Source: Clusia tigrina (lineage: Eukaryota; Arthropoda; Insecta; Diptera; Clusiidae). From it: 64,000 nt of DNA. The stretch covers positions 24,584,016 to 24,648,015 of the forward strand of contig OV050030.1 of assembly GCA_920105625.2 (NCBI GenBank), written 5' to 3'. Under the pieces are notes generated by a model that was not told where the DNA came from, made no database searches, and saw only the letters and a program-made list of their open reading frames with translations. Made by a program: the position numbers and the translations under genes. This document shows, one piece after another, positions 46,900 to 59,576 of this stretch. Every line of letters starts with the position of its first letter. The first letter of the stretch is position 1.

Positions 46900-48180
46900 T
46901 CATGAAAATAACTGCTTGTCACCTCGTTGCGGCATGTTGCAAGTTTTTGAAATATTCACTGTTCGCAAATACTCGTATGCGTCTCCTCTTTGCCGGTTTG
47001 CTGGTAATCAGTGCGATGCGGTTTTGCTTCACTCCCACCCAATTAAAGCTGAAATTAAATCATCTTCATTAACAGTTGTGTGGAATGTTGGTGGTGCATC
47101 GATAGGTGTCTGTATCACTGCGTTTGTGCGTTCAGTGTGAGTGCTTTCGTGGATGTGTGCATTTGTGTATGACTGAATTTCTGCATGTGTGCATCTGTGT
47201 ATGAGAGCGTTTGTATGCGAGCTTGCGTGATTGCGGTTCAACGATTGACGTTCATGTTGTCTGCTGTTATCGTTGCTGCCGGTGACAGTGCGTTGCTGCT
47301 GCAGTTGATTGCACCTTTGCAGTGTTTCCCACATGTATTTGCTTGCAAGCCAACCGTTTGCAAATAGTTGACATTTTGACTGCTTTAGTGGTGTGACAGG
47401 AATTTTAAATCTTTAAGAGAGCTATTTAATTTTATGAAAGTTTGAGGAGTGATTTTGATACTTGTATCTTTTATAATCGACAATTCTTCGTTTAGCTTTC
47501 ACTTAGCATCGGCGGTGATAATTATAAAATAAATAAATTTTAGATCTTTATATGCCTTTTGGAAACATTTCGCACCTTACTTATCACTTCTTTCTTGTTA
47601 AACGATGCTTATGGTGGTGTTGTGAGTTTCAAGCATGTTTACACATTTTATTGAATTTTATCACAGATTAATAGTGAGGGAATCTTTTATGTTCTTCCAA
47701 TGTCTTTTGTCCTTGATAGTGTCAATATGAACGCTAAAAATTTGAATGAAATTGTGTGAGATGTGATTTTTGACAATTACGTTGACGGTTGGACGGTATA
47801 ATACTACCTCTGGTCTACTGTGTTTTGTATTATATTTGCGTTATTCATAACATTGTTTCTCTGCTACAAAACTCATCCATTACTATAGTTGCCATTTCAA
47901 TATTTAGGGATGAACCAGTCGTATCTTTTCAGATACCTCTTGAGATTTGTCAGGAACTTATATTATGGTATAAGTGGATATCATTCCGTGACCTAGGGGA
48001 CGACAGTCTGTAATCTAACGCTGAATGCTACTTCTAATATCACCTAATTTGATCCACTGTGGCTTATCAGCTGTTTCATGGCAATCCGGCAAATATGTCG
48101 AAACCTTTTTCTTGCTCTTGTATATATAAAAAAGGTTAAACAAAAATTCTTCACAGAAAAACAGTTTCTTAAGTAAGGAG
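46900..48180. other. no recognised gene
   Basis: Several ORFs of 60-100 codons (for example 47789-48013) without recognisable motifs. Confidence 0.4.
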
Positions 48181-48186
48181 TTATGT

Positions 48187-49130
48187 GATCACAGGTCAAA
48201 TGATTCGAGCACATATCAAATGATTCGCTCACAGATCAAATGATTCCATCACAGACAAATGATTCGATCACAGAACAAATGATTCGATCACAGATCAAAT
48301 GATTCGATCACAGATCAAATGATTCGATAAGAGATCAAATGATTCGAACACAGATCAAATGATTCGATCACAGATCAAATGATTCGCTCAAAGATCAAAT
48401 GATTCGATAAGAGATCAAATGATTCGAACACAGATCAAATGATTCGATCACAGAACAAATGATTCGATCACAGATCAAATGATTCGATAACAGATCAAAT
48501 GATTAGATCACAGATCAAATGATTCGATCACAGATCAAATGATTCGCTCAAAGATCAAATGATTCGATAAGAGATCAAATGATTCGAACACAGATCAAAT
48601 GATTCGATCACAGAACAAATGATTCGATCACAGATCAAATGATTCGATACAGATCAAATTATTTGATTATGGATCAAATGATTCTATCATAGATCAAGTG
48701 ATTCTATCACAGATGAAATGATTCGATCACAGATCAAATGATTCGATCACAAATCAAATATTTGATCATGGATCAAATGATTCGATCACAGATCAAATGA
48801 TTCGATAAGAGATCAAATGATTCGAACACAGATCAAATGATTCTATCACATCAAATGATTCGATCACAAATCAAATCATTGGATCACAGATCAAATGATT
48901 CAAGCACAGATCAAATGATTCGATCACAGATCAAATGATTCAATCACAGATCAAATGATTCTATCACAGATGAAATGATTCGATCACAGATCAAATGATT
49001 CGATCACAAATCAAATTATTTGATCATGGATCAAATGATTCGATCATAGATCAAATGATTCGAACACAGAGCAAATGATTCGATCTTACATCAAGTGATT
49101 CGATCATATTTCAAATGAATCGACCCCAGT
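48187..49130. repeat. 20-bp satellite array
   Basis: About 47 units of ATTCGATCACAGATCAAATG with strict 20-bp phasing for the first ~450 bp, then small length variants. Unit variants (GATAAGAG, GAACACAG, GCTCAAAG) recur together; for example the series GCTCAAAG-GATAAGAG-GAACACAG occurs at about 48386 and 48546, 160 bp apart, indicating block duplication. Each common unit contains two GATC sites and an AGATCAAA motif. Confidence 0.96.
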
Positions 49131-49139
49131 TCTAAAGGA

Positions 49140-49535
49140 GCAATGAATATGGAACGTTACTGTACAGCTTCAAAGAAATACGTCTTTCAGGATGTGTTGC
49201 CTGTTGGGATATTTGGCTACATTTTAAGAGTTGTGTTAAGTCACGGATCGAAAAATCTGTATTGAAACCAAATTTCCTAAAATATTTTCAATAGAATTAA
49301 AAATATTTGAATTAGCTTTCCCTCCAAACATTGTTGACAACGGGTTCTCAGCAACCTAACCAAGAATATGATCATGTTCGTTACTTAAACTCCAAAGCCA
49401 GAGGTTAGTTTATGAATAAATTGACACCAATTAAATCAATCAACGTGTTAGGGAAGTTTTTGAAAAGTCAAAGCATTGATACATTGACTGAGTGTATAGA
49501 ACAGTGGTGTGTACTCTTTCTCAGGAATCAGTTAT
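49140..49535. other. no recognised gene
   Basis: AT-rich flank of the satellite, nothing recognised. Confidence 0.4.
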
Positions 49536-49536
49536 A

Positions 49537-49690
49537 GTGAAGATGGAACAAGCCACATGCAGAACTTTCTAAGTTTAGTTTGATTAGAATTCTTTCGACA
49601 GAGAACTTTGTTTGGAACATGCCACACGAACAACTTTCTAAGTTTAGTTTGATTAGAATTCTTTCGACAAAGAACATTGTTCTTGGAGCT
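49537..49690. repeat. 69-bp direct duplication
   Basis: AACTTTCTAAGTTTAGTTTG and the following TTAGAATTCTTTCGACA occur at 49563 and again at 49632. The duplication shows as a repeated LCRKNSNQTKLRK in the minus-strand frame, which is not taken as a gene. Confidence 0.85.
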
Positions 49691-49739
49691 ATCTACTAGG
49701 GTTACTAAATGATAGTTTGGATATTTTTTCATGAAATGG

Positions 49740-51560
49740 TATTTAAAAACAAAACCAACCTGTTTAAAGAAAAGAGCTCATCACAAGTTGCGGGAACTTG
49801 GTTGTATGGCAAAAATAAGCTGTTTATTTGAGAGCTCTTTTAAATCACAAACAGTTTAAAATAAAATGACTTTCATGCACACTTTCATTCAGTTTTAGCT
49901 TAAGTGTTAAAATATTTACTTTCCAATTACCATCAAAGCAGTCTAACATCTCCCTGCCTAATACGGCTGCGATTTTGTAAGTTTTACGTCCAGAAACATC
50001 TTTTGCCATTAACGCCAATCTAAACCGCTACATTTGGCCTAAAAGTAAATTGTAAATATTTTTACTCGCACGTTGAGAGATACCAATAATGTGCGGATAT
50101 TTACTTTGCTATTACGAGTGAAACAAAAGCTAACAAAATAAAAACAACAAAATAAATTTTCATAAAATGCCATTGAACGCAAAACAACAACAACAAATAT
50201 ACGAATAAACAAAATAAAAGTAAGTTATTGCACTAAAAAGGAACACTCACTCCACTCACACACATGCTGACGAACACGAACCCGCCCCGAAACGAAAATA
50301 GAAACTTAACCCAACAACAATAAATACAAATTATCGTTTTCACCATTATTCTTTACGCATTTAAATTTGAAGACATAAATTTACGCATAGTTATAAAACC
50401 GATTATAAAAGAACTTCACACCAATATCCAACATCATCCTCATCATGATCATCATAATTATCAGAGTCAACATTAACTGGATTGGATGATCATTATTATC
50501 AGGCAGCAGCAGCAGCAACAATAACCTAACAAACTCATATCATATTTTCTTCATTATCATCATCTTCGCTAAATATAATTATCATACTCGCTGTCTTCCA
50601 TAACAACATAAACAACAACAAACAACGACAAGCTACCTTATCACCCCATCGACTACAACGAGAGACTGACCGAAGTGAATGCTAGCGGCGGCGGCCAATA
50701 CCGGCTCGGTTCGGTTCGGTCCGGCCCGGTCACTTGGCCGTTGCGCTGTTTTATAGCCAGAGCCAACAAGAAATCGTTTATGGCCGAGGTGCCAGACAGC
50801 AGCATTACAAGTTAACAACGAGCTTAAATCATGCCAAGTTAGTTTGAGGGCTTTCATGCACGTTTTTAAGCCATAAACAAGAGACGTCAAGAACAAAACA
50901 AAATACGGCTACAGTGGGGAAAGCAAATGAATGCGCTCCGCATAAAAAAAATCAATAAAAAAATACAAAAGCACATAAATAAGAATATATTAAATAAAAA
51001 TAAATTAAAGTAAAATAGAATATAACAAGCAACTAAATAAGAAGAATGTATTTCGAGTGTGCCAATGCAAACAGTAAATTTTGAGTGAAAATGGCACTCT
51101 TCGCGCCTCTCGACGATTCTTTATGATAAATTTACAAATAATACAAAGAAAAGTGGGTGCTTATTTTGCATAAACATTTCATATTTGCATACATTGGCCA
51201 TTCGAGTTGGGTCGCCGCTAAACCCATTTCACATTTTGTTGCCGCTTTAGTCTGCAGAAGTTGTCATGCAAATCCACTTTGGATTTCAGCTTAACTTCTC
51301 TTGGCAACATAAGTACTCTCAGGGTTTTAAGTGTTAGCGTCTTTGCCATTATTAACGATTTAGAATAGCAAGAAAGCATTTTTTGTTACAAAAACAATTC
51401 TAGTACTTTTGTAAAATGCGGCTGTGAAATGTGCTTGGAAACATTTTGTGTTCTTATAAGCGATTACAGTAAGCGATTATTGCATAAGTGAGTAAGGAAT
51501 TCCCAAATACTCGTTTCTAATTTTCCATATTCGCTCAATAGTAGATAGATAGATATATTT
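49740..51560. other. no recognised gene; CAACAA and CAT repeats
   Basis: ATCATCATCCTCATCATGATC-like and CAACAACAAACAAC stretches near 50440-50635, and a GGTTCGGTTCGGTCCGGCCC repeat near 50706-50730. No gene recognised. Confidence 0.4.
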
Positions 51561-51564
51561 AAAG

Positions 51565-52147
51565 GTGCTATACACTGCGACCTGAAAGATCTATTGTGAT
51601 GCCCCTATTTATTTGAAAGATGAGGATAGTCTTATCTACAAATCTTCTGTCAGGTTAATTTCCGACAGGAATTCATATATTTTGGAGGAATCAAGATGAG
51701 GGATCTTTCTCATGTCTAAGATATATTCTCCAAAACACCTGTGTCTTTTGTGTGCTAATGGTCCGCAGTCTGTGATCAGGTGCAGTGAGGTTTCGTCACT
51801 TTCTCCACAGAATCGACAGATGGCATCTGAAGATATACCCAACTTATTGATATAGTAATTGAGTCTACAATGTCCGCTTAAAATGCCTGTGATGATTCTT
51901 AATTTACTCCGAGGCATATTTATTAAGTCCTTAGCTCTTTTAGGATTAAAATCTCCCAGAAGAGCTTTGGACTGTCTTAATCCCGGAAGAGTTTTCGAGG
52001 TTTGACTTCGTTTTGCATCTGTACACTTCTTCAGCAGACTTTTAATGGTATTGGATGTTAGTCCACAGAAGGGTTCAGGGCCGTTGAAGTGAGAGGCCGC
52101 AGCCTTCCTAGCTAAGCTATCAGCCTTCTCATTTCCCTTCGCTCCGA
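51565..52147 (-). pseudogene. LINE 3' end, copy 2, uninterrupted C-terminus
   Basis: On the minus strand from about 52147 to the stop at 51636 the frame stays open. It holds the last RNase H residues (GNEKADSLARKAAA), a spacer with LLGDFNPKRAKDLINM, SKLRIITGILSGHCRLNYY, and a complete zinc finger CRFCGESDETSLHLITDC. In Jockey/LOA-type LINEs this is the ORF2 tail. The 3' UTR (51635 down to about 51568) ends in the GGGGCATCACAATAG...GCAGTGTATAG sequence shared with the 25.6- and 43.4-kb copies. The copy is 5'-truncated within RNase H; the remaining frame is undamaged, so it is the youngest of the family here. Confidence 0.85.
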
Positions 52148-52639
52148 AGTAATAACAATAAAATTATACTTAAGAAATAAAACTAAATATATTTTCCATT
52201 CCAAGGTTTTTTTTATACCCAAGCTACAATCTAATAAAGAGGATTTTGTGAAAAAATCTACAATTATATTAATATGTCACTTTGTCTAACAAAATTTCAT
52301 CATTTGCATCATTTACTAGAAAATGTTTTCTTAGTGCCGACAATAAAACGGTAGAGAGGATTTTTTTATATATCTCATAATTATATAGTCTGCAATTTAG
52401 TACGATTACCTGCTCTAACCAAACATGTGGGCTATTTATCGATATACGAGTATGATTTGATCAAACTGGATTGTTTATACCGTCGTCCGTGCTCTTCAGC
52501 AATTAAAAGGGTTTTCTAGTCCTATATTATGTGGGTTTCATCATCCAACAGAGAGTGTTGTATTCATTGTACTGGAACAAACTATTATCTTTATTTTTGC
52601 GGAATAGATTAGAATTGATTCAATTTATATATATATAAA

Positions 52640-53215
52640 GGGTGCGATCTAAAATATATTTTATGAATGGTCGGTTTATTTGGAACGATGAGATTGGTCT
52701 CATCTATAGATCTTCTGCCAGGTTTATGCCAGTAAGGAACTTAGGTATTTTGGAGGGATTAGGTTGAGAAAGTTCGCTCGTATCCAGATGTACTATCCCA
52801 AGCACCTACGCGTTTTGTGTTCCAGAGCTACGCAGTCTGTAATCAGGTGTAGTGAGGTTTCATAACTTTCCCAACAGAAGCTACGGATATCATCTGGGGC
52901 TAGGTTCAACAAATTTATATGATAGTTGAGTATACAGTTCCTGTTTAAAACGACAAATGTTCATTATTTATTTGATTCGAGGCTTTCTTATCAGCTCTTT
53001 AGCTCTTTTAGGATTAACGTAGCCCAGAAGAGCTTTTGACTATTAGCTCAGGATGATTCTTCCCGGTTTGGCTTCTTTTTGCATTGGTGCATTTTTTCAG
53101 CAGACCATTGTGAGGTGTTGGGTAGGGGGCGGGTCAGACAGAAACCTTTCAAATGAGAAGACTCAGCTTTCCTTGCAAAGTTATCAGCCTTTTCATATCC
53201 TTATACTTCTATGAT
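52640..53215 (-). pseudogene. LINE 3' end, diverged paralogue of the neighbouring copy
   Basis: On the minus strand it follows the same order as the 51.6-52.1-kb copy: AAGGCTGATAACTTTGCAAG (KADNFAR), KKCTNAK, LLGYVNPKRAKELIRKP, then a degraded finger (CWESYETSLHLITDCVAL) and a similar end (AEDL-stop). Numerous stops and substitutions show that it is much older. Same orientation as the neighbour, about 500 bp away. Confidence 0.75.
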
Positions 53216-53269
53216 GTTTGAAAAGAAACTAAGAATATTTTCATCCAGTTACTTACCCAAATACTAATT

Positions 53270-55158
53270 TATTAATTATTTGTAATTTTTTTTATTATTT
53301 GTTATTCATTATTTTTTATTTATTTTTCATTATTTATTATACATTAATTATTATTCATTAATTATTATTCATTATTTATTATTCATTATTTATTTATTAT
53401 TCATTATTTATTTTTCACTATTTATTTATTTATTATTTTTTACTATTTTTTATTATTTTTTATTATTAATTTATTATTTATTTATTATATATTATTTATA
53501 TATTACTTAACTATAATTTGTTTATTATTTATAATTAATTGATTACTAATTTATCACTATTTTATTATTTATTTATTATTTATTTATTATTTATCTATTA
53601 CTTCACTATTATTTATTTATTATTTATTATTTATTTATTTATTATGTATTTTTTTTGTATTATTTATTATTCATTATTTATTTATTATTTATTATTTATT
53701 TATTTATTATTTATTTATTATTTATTTATTTATTTATTATTTTTTGTTTATTATTTATTTATTTACTATTTATTATTTATTTATTTATTTATTATTTTTT
53801 GTTTATTTTTTATTTATTTACTATTTATTATTTATTTATTTATTATTATTTGTTTATTATTTATTTATTATTTATTTATTTATTATTTATTTCTTTATTA
53901 TTTGTTTATTATTTGTTTATTATTAATTATTTAGTATCTATTATTTATTTATTATTTATTTATTTATTTTTTATTTATTGTTTATTTCTTTATTATTTAT
54001 TATTATTTATTATTTATTTATTTATTATTTGTTTATTATTTATTTAGTATCTATTATTTATTTTTTATTTATTATCTATTTATTATTTATTTATTATTTA
54101 TTTATTATATATTTATTATTTATTTATTTTTTATTTATTTATTATTTATTTATCTATTATTTATTATTTATCTATTACTTCACTATTATTTATTTATTAT
54201 TTATTTATTTATTATGTATTTTTTGTATTATTTATTTATTCAATATTTATTTATTATTTATTTATTTACTATTTATTATTTATTTATTTATTTATTTTTT
54301 TTTTTAAATTTATTTATTATTTTTTGTTTATTATTTATTTATTTTCTATTTATTATTTATTTATTTATTTATTTATTATTTTTTGTTTATTTTTTATTTA
54401 TTTACAATTTATTATTTATTTATTTATTATTATTTGTTTATTTATTATTTATTATTTATTATTTATTTATTTATTATTTATTATTTATTTATTATTTATT
54501 TATTTATTATTTATTTATTTATTTATTTACTTATTTATTTATTATTTATTATTTATTTATTATTTTTTGTTTATTATTTATTTATTTTCTATTTATTATT
54601 TATTTATTATTTATTTATTTATTTATTATTTTTTGTTTATTTTTAATTTATTTACTATTTATTATTTATTTATTTATTATTATTTGTTTATTATTTATTT
54701 ATTATTTATTTATTATTTATTTATTTATTATTTGTTTATTATTTGTTTATTATTAATTATTTAGTATCTATTATTTATTTATTCTTTATTTATTTATTTT
54801 TTATTTATTGTTTATTTCTTTATTATTTATTAGTATTTATTATTTATTTATTTATTATTTGTTTATTATTTATTTAGTATCTATTATTTATTTTTTATTT
54901 ATTATCTATTTATTATTTATTTATTATTTATTTATTATATATTTATTATTTATTTATTATTTATTTATTTATTATTTGTTTATTATTTATTATTTATTTA
55001 TTATTTTATTAGTATCTATTATTTATTTATTATTTATTTATTATTTATTTATTATTTATTTATTATTTATTTATTATTTATTTATTATTTTTTTAGTATT
55101 TATTTATTGTTTATTTATTATTTATTTATTATTTTTTTTATTATTTATTTATTATCTG
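53270..55158. repeat. ATTTATTTATT array 2 (1.9 kb)
   Basis: The same motif family as 32308-32870, but three times longer. Large internal blocks are repeated: strings with TATTTTTTGTTTATT, the TAGTATCTATTATTTATT block (about 53931, 54049, 54760, 54879) and the TTTATTTCTTTATTATTTAT block recur about 830 bp apart. The opposite strand is saturated with AATAAA. The long Tyr/Leu/Ile/Phe frames are artefacts. Confidence 0.96.
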
Positions 55159-55502
55159 TTTGTTTGAAGAAGTTCATTCATAAATAAATTTTTTTGTGAA
55201 CTTATGAACTAGGCAACTGCCTGGTAAGTTCTTCTGCCTAACCACTGATTAAAGTAATTATTATACGGGTAAAAAAAAATTATAAAAGTTGTCATCAAAA
55301 TCAAAAATATGGATTCACATCTCACAGCGATTTCTTTTGTTGTGCTTCTTTCTATTATTCTTTATTCATTTTGAGGTATTTATTCTGATTCTGAAGACTG
55401 ACTACTTACTGAATTATAATCAGAACTACACCATTCATTTTAACTTTTATCTATATCCTTTAATAAACTTCATAAGAATTTTCTAATCCATTTAAATATA
55501 AG

Positions 55503-55590
55503 CGAGCTGAAAGCCCTGGCAGCTTGTGCTCCTAAATTTGTCGGTAGAATAAGATTAAATTCTTATTTTTGACTTTATAAATAAATAAAT
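55503..55590 (+). mobile_element. SINE tail fragment
   Basis: GAGCTGAAAGCCCTGGCAGC then TTGTGCTCCTAA matches the 46047 copy; it ends in AAATAAATAAATA. Confidence 0.55.
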
Positions 55591-55751
55591 ACATTTTCAG
55601 GTACTTTCTGTTTATAATATGTAAACTTTTTATGCAAAGGACAAAAAATTTGGCGCACTTTACGAGAACTTTCTGATCATACTATATTAAAGCAGAATTG
55701 TTTGCCATTTGCTTAAAATTGGTGTTTTTGGCACTCGTCAACTGATTTGTC

Positions 55752-55868
55752 ATTCTCTTTTATTAACTATCTCTTTTATTCTCTAAGTTAACTCTCTCTT
55801 TTATTCTCTAAGTTAACTGTCTCTTTTATTCTCTAAGTTACCTATCTCTTTTATTCTGTAAGATAACG
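55752..55868. repeat. 25-bp minisatellite
   Basis: Four units starting CTCTTTTATTCTCTAAGTTA at 55771, 55796, 55821 and 55846, preceded by a shortened unit. Confidence 0.93.
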
Positions 55869-55869
55869 C

Positions 55870-56650
55870 CATTGCAGCTCCCTCGACTTGCGAATTATAA
55901 TATATTTACCTATAGCTTGTTTATTAACATTCGATCAAATTTGAAATTAGAGTTATCGGTATTCAGGTCAGAGTAGTACCAAATCTAGTCGCCTAGAAAG
56001 TCACATCGGCTAGATCGCCAAATTCTCCAAATATTTAGATCCCATATGAAAGTCTTACACTTCTCTCAATTTGCACAAATTTTCAAGATATCTTTTCTGT
56101 TTTTTCTCCTCTCAAAACTGAACCTCAACAGTGTCCTTATGTAGTGGTGTTGCCCAGTTAATTTGAGGTTGCATAGTTGTGTTGAAATATAAATATTTTG
56201 AGAGATATGAGATGAAAGGTGTGGTAGAAGAAAGAGTGGTGATTTTTATATTTAGTCGTCCACCACAATTTTTCGAGTTAAATTTCGCCACGCTTTCAAT
56301 ATTTCAACTTAGTGTTTCTGAATGTCTCTGAACAGTCTTCCACAGTTTCTCATATTGTTAAAATGAAAACGTCACTCGGGTTTTCTTTGCACACATTTTC
56401 CCCAGCCTACTGTTGGCGAAGTAAGATATTTACGATTCTCAAGTTCCCCACGAACCCTAAAATCATCTTTAATTATTTTTGGACACTGAGATAATCAGGT
56501 CTTGCAAAATATGATCTCAAATACGAATATTTTTATGTTAATATTTTGTTTCAAAAGTATGAACGAATAAACGAATATTAGAGATAATCGTTGTCACCTG
56601 CTGCTCTGACTTAATTGTAAGCTCTGACTATGCCGAGAATTGGAATATCT
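55870..56650. other. no recognised gene
   Basis: Nothing recognised. Confidence 0.4.
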
Positions 56651-56659
56651 AAACATTTT

Positions 56660-57650
56660 TTTTTAAATAAGGGAATTTTACAGTTTTAGAGTATTTTCGG
56701 TTTTAAGATATTATCATTTTTAGTATATTCTCAGTTTTAGGTTATTGCCTTTTTATGATGTTCTCATTTTCAGTATGCATTCTTCTGTTTCAAGGTATAA
56801 TCGGGTTTAGTATATTATCAGTTTTGGGGTATTCTCAGTTTTATGGTATTCTCTATTTAAGTGTTTTTTCAGTTTTATGGTATCCTCTGTTTTAGGATAT
56901 ACTTCAGCTTTAAAGTATAGTTTAATTAGTTCATTCTCAGTTTTTGAGTATTCTCAGTTGTAGGTTATTCTTATTTGTAATACACTACAATTCTTATTTG
57001 TAGGTTATTCTCACTTTTAGTGTTTTCTCAGATTTGAGGTCATTCTCAGATTTAAGGTATTCTCAGTTAAAGAGTATTCTCTGTTTCAGAGTATTCTCTA
57101 TTTTAGTATTTTCTCAGTTTTTTAGTGTTCTCTGTTTTATGGTATTCTCAATTTTAACATATTTTCATTTTTAGAGTATTCTGAGTTTTGAGGACAGTCT
57201 CAGTTTTGAGGTCATTCAGTTTTATAGTATTCTCATTTTCAGTGTATTCTCAGTTTTGGAGTATTCTAATCTTTAGAGTATTTACAGTTTTAGGGTATTC
57301 TAATATTTAGGCGATTTTGAGTTTCAGCATATTCTCAGTTTCAGTGTATTCTCAGTTTCAGTGTATTCTCAGTTTCAGTGTTCTTAGATTCAGTGTATTC
57401 TCAGTTTCAGTACATTCTCAGACTCAGTGTATGCCCAGTTTCAGTGTATTCTCTGTTTTGATGCCATTCTCAGTTTTAGAGTATTCTCAGTTTTAGAGTA
57501 TTCTCAGCTTCAGTGTATTCTCTGTTTTGATGCCATTCTCAGTTTTAGAGTATTCTCAGTTTTAGAGTATTCTCAGCTTCAGTGTATTCTCTGTTTTGAT
57601 GCCATTCTCAGTTTTAGTGTATTCTCAGTATTCATGTATCCTCATTTTTT
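56660..57650. repeat. degenerate ~17-bp array with a 69-bp higher-order repeat
   Basis: About 1 kb of TATTCTCAGTTTTAGAG-like units, strongly diverged on the left and homogeneous on the right. CTCTGTTTTGATGCCATTCT recurs at 57451, 57520 and 57589, exactly 69 bp apart (four units). The plus-strand frame at 57427-57699 translates this repeat (FRVFSVLEYSQLQCILC) and is not a gene. Confidence 0.93.
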
Positions 57651-57699
57651 TTTAGTGTGTTCTCATTTGTTCTCATTTTCAATTTTATGCTATGCGTAG

Positions 57700-59570
57700 T
57701 TATAGAATATTCTGAATTCTTTAGGGTCTTCTCATCTCAATTTACAATATCAAATATTTTTCATTATGTGGCATCACTGTGCCTGCTATCAGAGCTTTTT
57801 TTTAAATTTCATAAAAATATAACACATTTTTTAAGCAATTATAAAACATTCCTTTGTGTCTTCTCTGCAAAATCAGTCCCCAGTAATGTAGAGAAGTGAG
57901 TTCCCATATATGCATATACATTTTATATTTAAAGGCGACGCGCACGAACACACACACAAATGATGTGGTTTCCAATGCTCATATTGACGACTGTAGAATA
58001 ATGAAAACCAGGTCCATGTTTATAATTTTTCTTCATTTGTTCAACAAATTGAAGGCTACAACTACAACAAAAATAAAAGCAACAAATAAATAAATACATA
58101 CGGCGCACGAGTCTGCAACCTCTGATTGCCTTTACCAAAGCCATAGCCAAAGGCTCAAGAAGCAAAGCAGCAGCAAACAGACCAAGACCCAGACTCGCGA
58201 CCACAGACCGACCCAGCGGACAAGTATGGAAATGTGTCTGCGCTGCAGTGCAATAAATTATAACATAAATTTATGAAGTTTATGCGCCTCGCCTGATTGT
58301 GTTGTGTGTGTTGCAAGAAGTAAAAACGCCAAACCAGTTTAAAAGAAAGACAAACAAACAAACAAAAAATGCAAACGAAGAAGGAATATTCATACGGATG
58401 TCAGTGCAACGTACAAAATGAAACAAATCACTTTTACAATTGACCAGCAACAAACAGTCAGGCAACATCAACATCAGCAACAACAACAACAACAACAACA
58501 ACAACAGCAACAGCAATAGTAGCAGCAGCAGATACAATTGGGGAGCAACAAGATTGGGGGATAAGATCACAACACTCGAACGCGATCGCAATCACATTCG
58601 CATACATCGTACGCACGGCTGGCCACGAGGACGACAGATGACGGACGACGAACGACGGACGACGAACGACAGACGACGATAACGACTACGGCAACAACAA
58701 CAACGCCAACACTAACACCAATAACAGCACCGACGTCCGTCGACTACGGTCAAGTGTGCAAATTGAAATTTTATTGCGTTATGGATGGATTTGCTGTGAA
58801 TCGGATTATGAAGGCTGGCTGGCTGGCTCGCTGGCAGCAGTTCCTAAACGCAGCGCAGTGCGAAAGTGTTGTCAGCCTGCGCTTTGGCGTATTTGTTGCA
58901 AGATGCAAGATGCCACACTCCTCGCTCTGGTAGGCTCTTGGCCTCTTGGATGCTCAGCTGAAGTCCGCCGTCGGTCATAAAAATGTAACAACACAATTTA
59001 TAAATCAATTTCCGCATGCGAGTGTGCGTATCTGTGTTCGTCTGTGTGTGTATCAGTTAGTCGAGTCAATGATCCATAAGTGATCGTTGGGGGCTTAAAG
59101 CTGCATGTGCAGCATGCCTCGTGTGGCTGTGGCGTTGCAAATCGCACAAATGTGTAAAGTAAGCATAATATTTTGAATGCATTCACGCCTGGATTTGCTT
59201 TTTTTTTTACCTGTCTTATTATTTCAGATTATTTTTGTTTTGTTTTTCTTTTTGCTTTCGTTTGCTTTCCACTGCTCCTGCTCGCTTGTTCTTGTTGGCT
59301 TTTATTTGATCATCTGATATTTGTAAAGTGTTACAGATGTACAAGACACGCACATATCTCCTGTATGGGAGCAACAGCATCCCGTTTCGAAAACTTTTGG
59401 GTGCAGTTTCTCGCTTGTTTTTATTTACAATTTGTTTATTTTCCGCATTCAGCGTTGTCAGCGAGCTCTGTGACGAATACAGTTTGGCTGGGTTAGCAAA
59501 ATACAGGAAGTGTGAGAACACAGACGAAAATTATATAAAACTCATGTTCTAGAAATATGCATAGATTACA
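57700..59570. other. no recognised gene; CAA/CAG low complexity
   Basis: CAACAACAACAACAACAA near 58478-58513 and ACGACGGACGACGAACGAC near 58640-58680. These give Asn/Ser and Leu runs in different frames. No gene recognised. Confidence 0.45.
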
Positions 59571-59576
59571 TTATGT

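Noticed and set aside
46572..47140. Cys-Val-rich frames of 146-166 codons
   Set aside because: The centre is a (GT)n microsatellite and two overlapping frames are equally open.
48187..49130. CRISPR-like array of short regular repeats
   Set aside because: The unit is a contiguous 20-bp tandem repeat with no unique spacers, in eukaryotic DNA.
53539..55167. Several frames of up to 180 codons that look like membrane proteins
   Set aside because: Again translations of the 11-bp AT repeat in overlapping frames.
57427..57699. 90-codon repetitive frame (CILCFDAILSF repeats)
   Set aside because: Translation of the 69-bp higher-order repeat.
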